In this document: positions 57,931 to 64,000 of the stretch, piece by piece
Numbering within the stretch: the stretch's first letter is position 1
Layout of the letters: each line of letters starts with the position of its first letter
From: Tribonema minus
Lineage: Eukaryota > Sar > Xanthophyceae > Tribonematales > Tribonemataceae
Direction of reading: 5' to 3'
Assembly (NCBI GenBank): GCA_017506865.1
Contig: JAFCMP010000545.1
Coordinates: forward strand, 310,001-374,000
DNA: 64,000 nt
The notes under the pieces: model-generated
Told to the model about the DNA's origin: nothing
The model's database searches: none
Seen by the model: the letters and a program-made list of their open reading frames with translations, nothing else
Made by a program: the position numbers and the translations under genes

Positions 57931-60900
57931 TCAGTCAAGCGACAGCACGATACTGTCAGGGATGCCTAGACCCCGCAGACTTGCAGACACGGAGTCCACA
58001 AACTGCGGCGGCCCACTGATGACAACGCAAGTGTCCTTTGCGGCAGATGCCGAGCCGTGTTGCAGCTGCAGCAGCAGCGGCGCGAGCTGCGCGCGCAGTG
58101 CCTCCGGCGTCAGCCCCCCCTCCACCATCTGATTACTAGCGCCATCGCACTCAGGATCATCCCCATCGTCCGACGCCTGGCGCACTAGTGCCGACATGCC
58201 AGCAGCGGCCGTCAGTGAAAAAGGCGCGGCGTGCGGGGACGCGGGACTGCGCAGCGAGTGCCGCCGCAGCGGCGGCCCTTCCACCGCAACGACCGTGCCG
58301 CGGTGCACCCACCGTGTTGGAGTCCAACGCTCACTGGGCCCAGTGGCGCCGCTGCCGCGTCTCAGATGGCCACCATTCACGGGCGCCGCCAGCGGGCTCA
58401 TGAGCGTGTTTTTTGGCGAAGCGTCACTTGAAGTTGAGGTTGCGGTGTCGGACACGGCGGCGTCCATGTCGAAGGCGGGGCGCTGCGGCGGCGGCGCGTG
58501 CGCCTCGCCGCCTGTAAGCGTGAACGCCAACGCATGCCACACACACCGCAGTCCCCTGATGGCCCTCGCATCCCATCCGGCGCGGCCGCCGCCGCCACCG
58601 CTGCCACTTCCCCTCTCGCTCTTGACGATGTCGCCGTTGACATCACCATAGCCCACTTCAATGTCGTTGATTCCTGTCTCGCTAGGGGTGGCAGCATCAC
58701 TCTTGAGGTCGCTAACAGGGGCGCGCTGCTGAGCCGTGCTGACGAGGAGTCCCGCCAGCACGCTGCTGCAGGCGCCGTCCGAGCGCCGCTGCTGCTGCGA
58801 CAGTGCCGCTGCGCGCACCGAGTCATCCGCAGTGATTGGGCCCGCAGGCAGGCTGTGGCGCCGCCGCTGCTGCGCCTGCGCTGTCCCTCCAAGTCGCACA
58901 GAGTCCCTTGCGGCAAGGTTGCCCCTGATGCTGGCACGGTCACCAGGATGAGCCGTCGCGCTGTTGCGCCGGTGATGGTGGGCATGGTACTGGCGTTTTC
59001 GGCGGCCGCCGGGCGAGGCGGTCCCGCGGCGTTCCAGGAACTCGCCGCAGTAACTGGTGTAGTAGAAGTTTGCCCTGCGCGCAAGCGTGTGCCAAGGGGA
59101 TGCATGTTGTTGTGATGAAAAATCACATTATAGTTGGCAGTTCTGTACACAGGTCCCGGAGCTTGATTGAGCACCACTCGTGGCATTGCGCAAGACGTTC
59201 GAGGCGCGTTTCCAGATCGAGCTGCAGTACATTCGATCTGCCTGCAGTCATGATGCATGCTGCATTTGTGAAAGCATGCAGTATCATAATTGGGTGCACT
59301 TCAACTTGAAGGAGGGCACCAGCTAGACAATGTTGCTGCTTTAATGCAAGAGCGGGATGTCTCCAACGACTACCACTGGTCCTCAAGTGCTGGTGCCAGT
59401 GGTTGCAACCATCACATTTACGAAACACAGTCATTCCGCGGAGGCCCTTGCAAGGGTCATCGCTGCAGTTATGGTTTTGGCGATTACGCTGCTGAGCGGG
59501 TGATGCTGACCGCGTATCTTAGGCCCTACAGACTCGCATTTGTACATATGCTCCAGTGATCATATACGACCATGTCATCGGCGCAATTCACGAAGCGGTT
59601 GCCGCCACCATTTACAGCAACTGCAGCCTGCAGCGCTGCGAGTACTCATGCAAGGATCCAGGTATGCCATCAGTGAGTTGTTAGCTCTGGAGCTCCTTCC
59701 GCTACTGTAGTCCTTACAATGAACAGTATCGAAAGACACAAAGGTGCCACCAATAGGTGCGGCAGCTGATGTCTGCGCCAAACAATGCCTTGCGTCAAAG
59801 CACAAATACGTCACCGCTGACATTGGTTATTTACTAGTAGTAGGTATAGTTTTTTCTTCGCCTGCTGTCGCCCTAAGATCAAAACGCCAAATGTTCCTTA
59901 AAGTTCAACGTAGGGACCCTACTGGGCAATGTACGTTAAAGTATGAGAACACAAGCTAGCATGATTGCAGCAAAGACCTGCCAGTGGACGCAGTCCCTGC
60001 CGCCTGCAGCGCCTCAGATCTGTCTGCCAGGTTCTGCAGGTCGCCAAGGCAGAATGCGTCGTTATCGGTGCGCGTCTGCCACAGCATGGCCAGCGAGCGC
60101 GCTGGCTCCACGTCATCCAGGGCACTCTGCAACATGGAAGAGAAAATGCAGTGAGGTCAACTCTTTCGTCGCATGCGTCAGTCTGCAGGGACGCATGTGG
60201 GGCATTCGGCAAACCGCGGTGACAGTTGTGTGTGCATGTTGATGTAACAGAAGCTAGGCCAATGCAACGTTGGTGCAAGTGCTCATTCTGCGCATCGATG
60301 TGGAGCAAGAGCAATGCTGACAGAGCTGCTTTCGTCCATCACCAAGCAACATGACGCACTTTGCGCTGGGTGTGCCACCTTCAATAACACAATGCCCACA
60401 GCAACAGGCTCACGTCCTGGTGCTCAACACCAATCCTACCTGGATGCAGCACCTAGTCAGAGGACGGCTGCACAACTTCGCAGCAGTGCTCAAGTCTGAA
60501 CGCGACTCATGGCCTGTACTGTAATGAGATATTAGTATATCTTCAGCAATTAGCAAGTCAACACGTTCGTACCAGCGGCACGAATGCTTCCCCAGTAGTG
60601 CGTTGATTGCCTTCCGCCTTGTGAGAAGGCACCGCTGCAGGCACCAGTGCGCTGCGGACGGAGTCGCGAGCGCGCATGAACGCGTGTCGCAATGACGGTT
60701 GAGCGTGGCCACCTGCTGCACCTCCCGTGGCGCCGCTCACAGCAAGCGACTGGCGTGTATGCTTCGTGGTGGGGAGCGGCTTGCTCTGCTGCACCAGCAA
60801 CACGATGGAATAAGGTTGTGAGAGCCGCGATACTTTGAATAGAAACCCTTGTAAGTCGACAAGCATTTTTTAGGATATACATGCAATTTGGCAATGTCAT

Positions 60901-63900
60901 TTAGAAGTGATAGACAATGTTGCCCGGAGCAGCAATATGCTCCTCAACGACAGTTGGTCATGGCTGCAGTGTCACCATTCTGCAAGGTGCCTCCCGGTGT
61001 TTTGTGCTTGCCACAGGCACTGCGCTATACACACAAGCAATGCACACAGACAAATCGGTGTGTCCTTTGCTGAAGTTTGTCAAGTTCTATTTCACCCTGG
61101 CGTAGTACCGTACAAGCAGGTGGTGCAGAGACATGTTTATGTCAATCATCGGTGGGTGCATCGCCCAATTGTCATGACTCCTGAAGGGCACACATGAAAT
61201 CAACCCTACTTTGCGCAGACACAAAGTAGCTCATGCGAGCTGGAAACAGCACATATCAGTTTGTTATCATGAGGGTCCTATGTGGTCGACTGAATTATGG
61301 CAAATATGTTGGTGTTCAGGTTTTGCTCCTCGAGATTATGCAAGGTGATGATACAACGTGCCAGGAGATGCACACATATACACACACTCATGCAAATACA
61401 GTCCAAATCCGTACCCCCCCCCCAACCAACATGAGCACAGCAGCCATCATGCAGGTGCATGTATGCGACGCCTCATGTCCTGTAGGCATCTTTGTCTGCT
61501 AGAAATCCAGCTGTCTTGCTGGTACAGTTGCAGTACAAATCATTAGTACAAGTCCACATGAGTACTGCGTACCTGGGTGACACCGCCCTGCTGCACATTA
61601 TTTGTTGTCACAAAGGACTCCTGCTTGGTGATGTGGCAGCGTGCAAGCTGCAGCATAGGCGTGATGCCCGTGCCACCAGCGATCATGTACATGTGCTCAT
61701 AGCTGCCGCAGATCTGTTTACAATAGGTTAAAGGCATCAGAAAAGAGGTCAGTCAGACACACTGAAGCGCTGAAGGCTATTGTGCAAAGGCTGAAGGCCA
61801 TTGTGCAAATGAGAAAAACTTGGAGTACAGGGCATGGCAATGACATTGACTGCTTGTAAATCCAGTGGTCATGCAGGTGTAACCAGCATTATGGCAGCTT
61901 GTAATCTTGAACGCACATTCTCAGACAAACTCTTCTCACACAAGCACTGAGATTTTCTTGTCCTCACTGCGTGATCAATAGTTTGTGGCGGAAATGGGAG
62001 CTGAACATGAGGAGCCAGAACGCATGCGCATACAGAGCCCGGAGACAGAAGGGGTACCAGCCCAATGGCCACACATTTTTGTCGGATGAAGATCATGCGG
62101 AGACCGGACTCTGGCACGCACTGCATCAGACATTCAGCCAAGGCAGGGCATACGCATGGGGGCACCGGACGCTAGCTCCTCACAACATCTGTTGCGAGCA
62201 TACGAAAAGGATAGATCAAAAGGCATGGCACACAAGCATCAAGAGGAGCAGCAGTGCCATGTAATTACATGGAACTCATGCCATCAGGCATCACGCTTCA
62301 GCAAAAAAAATTGCTGCAAAGTACAGGGCGGGACACGCATATACTCACCCCTTTGACCTCAAAAGGGCCCTGCACTGACACGGAGTCATGTACGCGCAGC
62401 TTGGCGAGAGCCTCTGACATCTGCCCGCGGGGATACAGCCTGCGCAGCAGAACGGGGGCATCGAAGATGCAGTTAGATTATCAGGGCTTGGAAAAAAGAG
62501 AAGGCATCATGACAACAACACCGTCAAGTCACTTGTTTCGCAAGCGAGCGCTGCTTGCGGCATGATGGAACTTGATTTGATGCGTTAGGCTTTGAGACGA
62601 ATCTTTTCGTTGTGACTCATCATTCACCACTGAAATTTTTGGGCAGGATCAGCAATGGCTGAGTACGGGCACCTGCATAACATCAGACTCCACATGAAAG
62701 TCTCAAGTTCACCGTACGATGAAATGGCCGACCATTGCCATGTTCACCTGATGTAGTACTCAATGCCCATTATGCCAGACCGGATTTCACGAAGTCCTAC
62801 GGGCGTGTAGCTCCTCTGCAGCAAGGACAAGAGGCAGCAGCAGTCGCATGTTGAGTGTACACGCAGTGCCACGCGACAGTGACATGAGCACTAAGAAGAG
62901 GAGCCAAGTGAGTGCGCTGGGAGACTTCGAGTACACGCCTTCAAAAAAAAAAAGTGGTTTGACATCTCAGCCCGAGATCTTCGATTGCATTGGGGTGGTT
63001 GCGGACGTGTCCTGCGCATTCAATAATGTACTAGTGCAGTCAGGGGTCTACTCAAACCAAAGTCTCACAAGCATCATACTGCAGTCAACAGACTCGAAGT
63101 GCAGTCAGGAGTCCGCTCAAACCTGGCCTGATTCACATGCAGTTCCACAGGATGTGGGGTCGCACTCAAACCGCAACAGTTGAAAGCCAGATCAAATATT
63201 GCGGAAAGCAGCAACAGTGCCTTGTGCACCAGTAGTGCTCAGTATTACAATGGGGTTACCTGCAGCACAACGCCATTGCAGACCACCCGAAACTTGTGGA
63301 AGCAGCCTGGCGTGAAAGCATTTGCCAGTTGCATTTGGTCCTGCACACACATAGCAGCAGCATGTCAGTGCTGGCAGGTGCACGTTCACATCACTGAGTG
63401 AAAATCTCAGTCAGAAAACGATAGCAGACTAGAGTCAGTCAAAGCAGGAATGCATTGACTATTCCTCATAAAGATGCAAAGCGGGGCCGGTTATGTGGCG
63501 CACTGGTTGCAGCAGGATGCCCATTATGAATCGAGCCCAATTTGAATTGCACAGCACAAGCGCAGTGGACAATGGTGAATAATTGTGTGCACCAAATGCC
63601 AATGTTCGGAGGCCGGCTGAAATCATTGCACAAACAGCGTCGCTTTCGGGCATCCCACCCTTCAGTAGTATGCTTGCACGTCAGTCATGAAGTAGCACAG
63701 TTCCCACATGACACAGAGCTCTTTGCAGCCTCTGGACTAATGCAACTCAGTGCAGCATTGCTATACATGCCCTGATAGTGCCATCAGACAGGTGATGGCA
63801 GATGTCATAGCCCGTGCTGAAGTAACAGAGGGATGTCCTGGCTCAGCATGCAGAGGCTCAACGCTTACCCCAAGGTTGGATAGTCTACAGTGTGTCTCCT

Positions 63901-63961
63901 CTTTTATCGGAACTGCCTTCTCAACGTACTCATGCAGATGCACCTCAAGGTTTGGTGCCAA
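57931..63961 (-). CDS. NADH-cytochrome b5 reductase-like enzyme with insertions (5' end outside)
   Basis: Eight exons join in phase: from beyond 63961 to 63869, 63340-63260, 62815-62748, 62439-62349, 61713-61573, 60785-60573, 60126-59978 and 59074-57931. Family signatures in order: YVEKAVPIKEETH; a short strand ending VVCNGVVLQ then RSYTPVG (FAD-binding); YPRGQMSEALAKLRVHDSV and VQGPFEVKG; MIAGGTGITPMLQL (NADH-binding); LWQTRTDNDAFCLGDLQNLA; and the end CVVISGPPQFVDSVSASLRG. The enzyme would pass electrons from NAD(P)H through FAD to a heme or metal acceptor. Two large low-complexity insertions are abnormal: about 71 aa (exon 6) after GGTGITPMLQL and about 330 Ser/Arg/Gly/His-rich residues in the last exon before the terminal GP motif. 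The exon 7 donor (gtcttt) is weak. The N-terminal domain is unseen. Confidence 0.82.
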
Positions 63962-64000
63962 GATAAAAGCAGATTACTCAAGCACAGATAACTTCATGGG

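Overview
The window is nuclear DNA of a eukaryote, most likely a photosynthetic stramenopile (ochrophyte) alga. The evidence is: GT-AG introns of 100-2000 bases in every host gene; short exons whose phases join without conflict; a plastid-type conserved protein whose N-terminus is a signal peptide ending just before a Phe (the heterokont ASAF-like pattern); and a secreted SGNH hydrolase with the Cys-rich N-terminal module I associate with stramenopiles. I cannot name the species.

Layout: 1-5615 (-) carries the 5' exons of a ZNFX1-like SF1 RNA helicase. 5826-15250 (+) is a nine-exon plastid membrane protein of the At5g03900/cyanobacterial family. 16099-19206 (-) is a short-chain dehydrogenase. 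19255-22944 (+) is the ESCRT-I subunit VPS37. 23802-24201 (-) may hold a small gene. 24845-27670 (+) is a Golgi-type sulfotransferase. 28461-35054 (+) is one uninterrupted 2197-aa retroelement ORF (OTU protease, reverse transcriptase, restriction-like endonuclease). 37381-38969 (-) is a Siw14-type phosphatase. 39148-48161 (+) is a ten-exon DnaJ/DnaJ-X protein. 51708-55939 (-) is the SGNH hydrolase. 57931-63961 (-) is an NADH-cytochrome b5 reductase-like enzyme running off the right edge. Three gene pairs are head-to-head with 48-210 bases between start codons. The host genes look like unrelated housekeeping and trafficking functions rather than a pathway cluster.

The most unusual signal is architectural. 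In seven or eight of the genes, exon-intron junctions have been tandemly copied into the adjacent intron, one to six times. Each copy holds the 20-75 exonic bases next to the splice site, the splice site itself, and the neighbouring intron bases. Copies of a 3' exon end lie downstream with donor sites; copies of a 5' exon start lie upstream with acceptor sites. In the copies I compared, the exonic part stays nearly identical while the intronic part has drifted. Transcripts therefore meet rows of decoy splice sites at about 17 junctions. The same kind of copying made an array out of the terminal exon of the phosphatase.

Other points: two inverted copies of a hAT-like MITE with 8-bp target duplications, three GC-AG introns supported by phase, a decayed second copy of the retroelement's C-terminal region, fold-back repeats, and a 1.1-kb minisatellite of TTGAGGTACTTG-like units. 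Exon boundaries were worked out by hand from splice signals, phase and remembered family motifs; no alignment was run.
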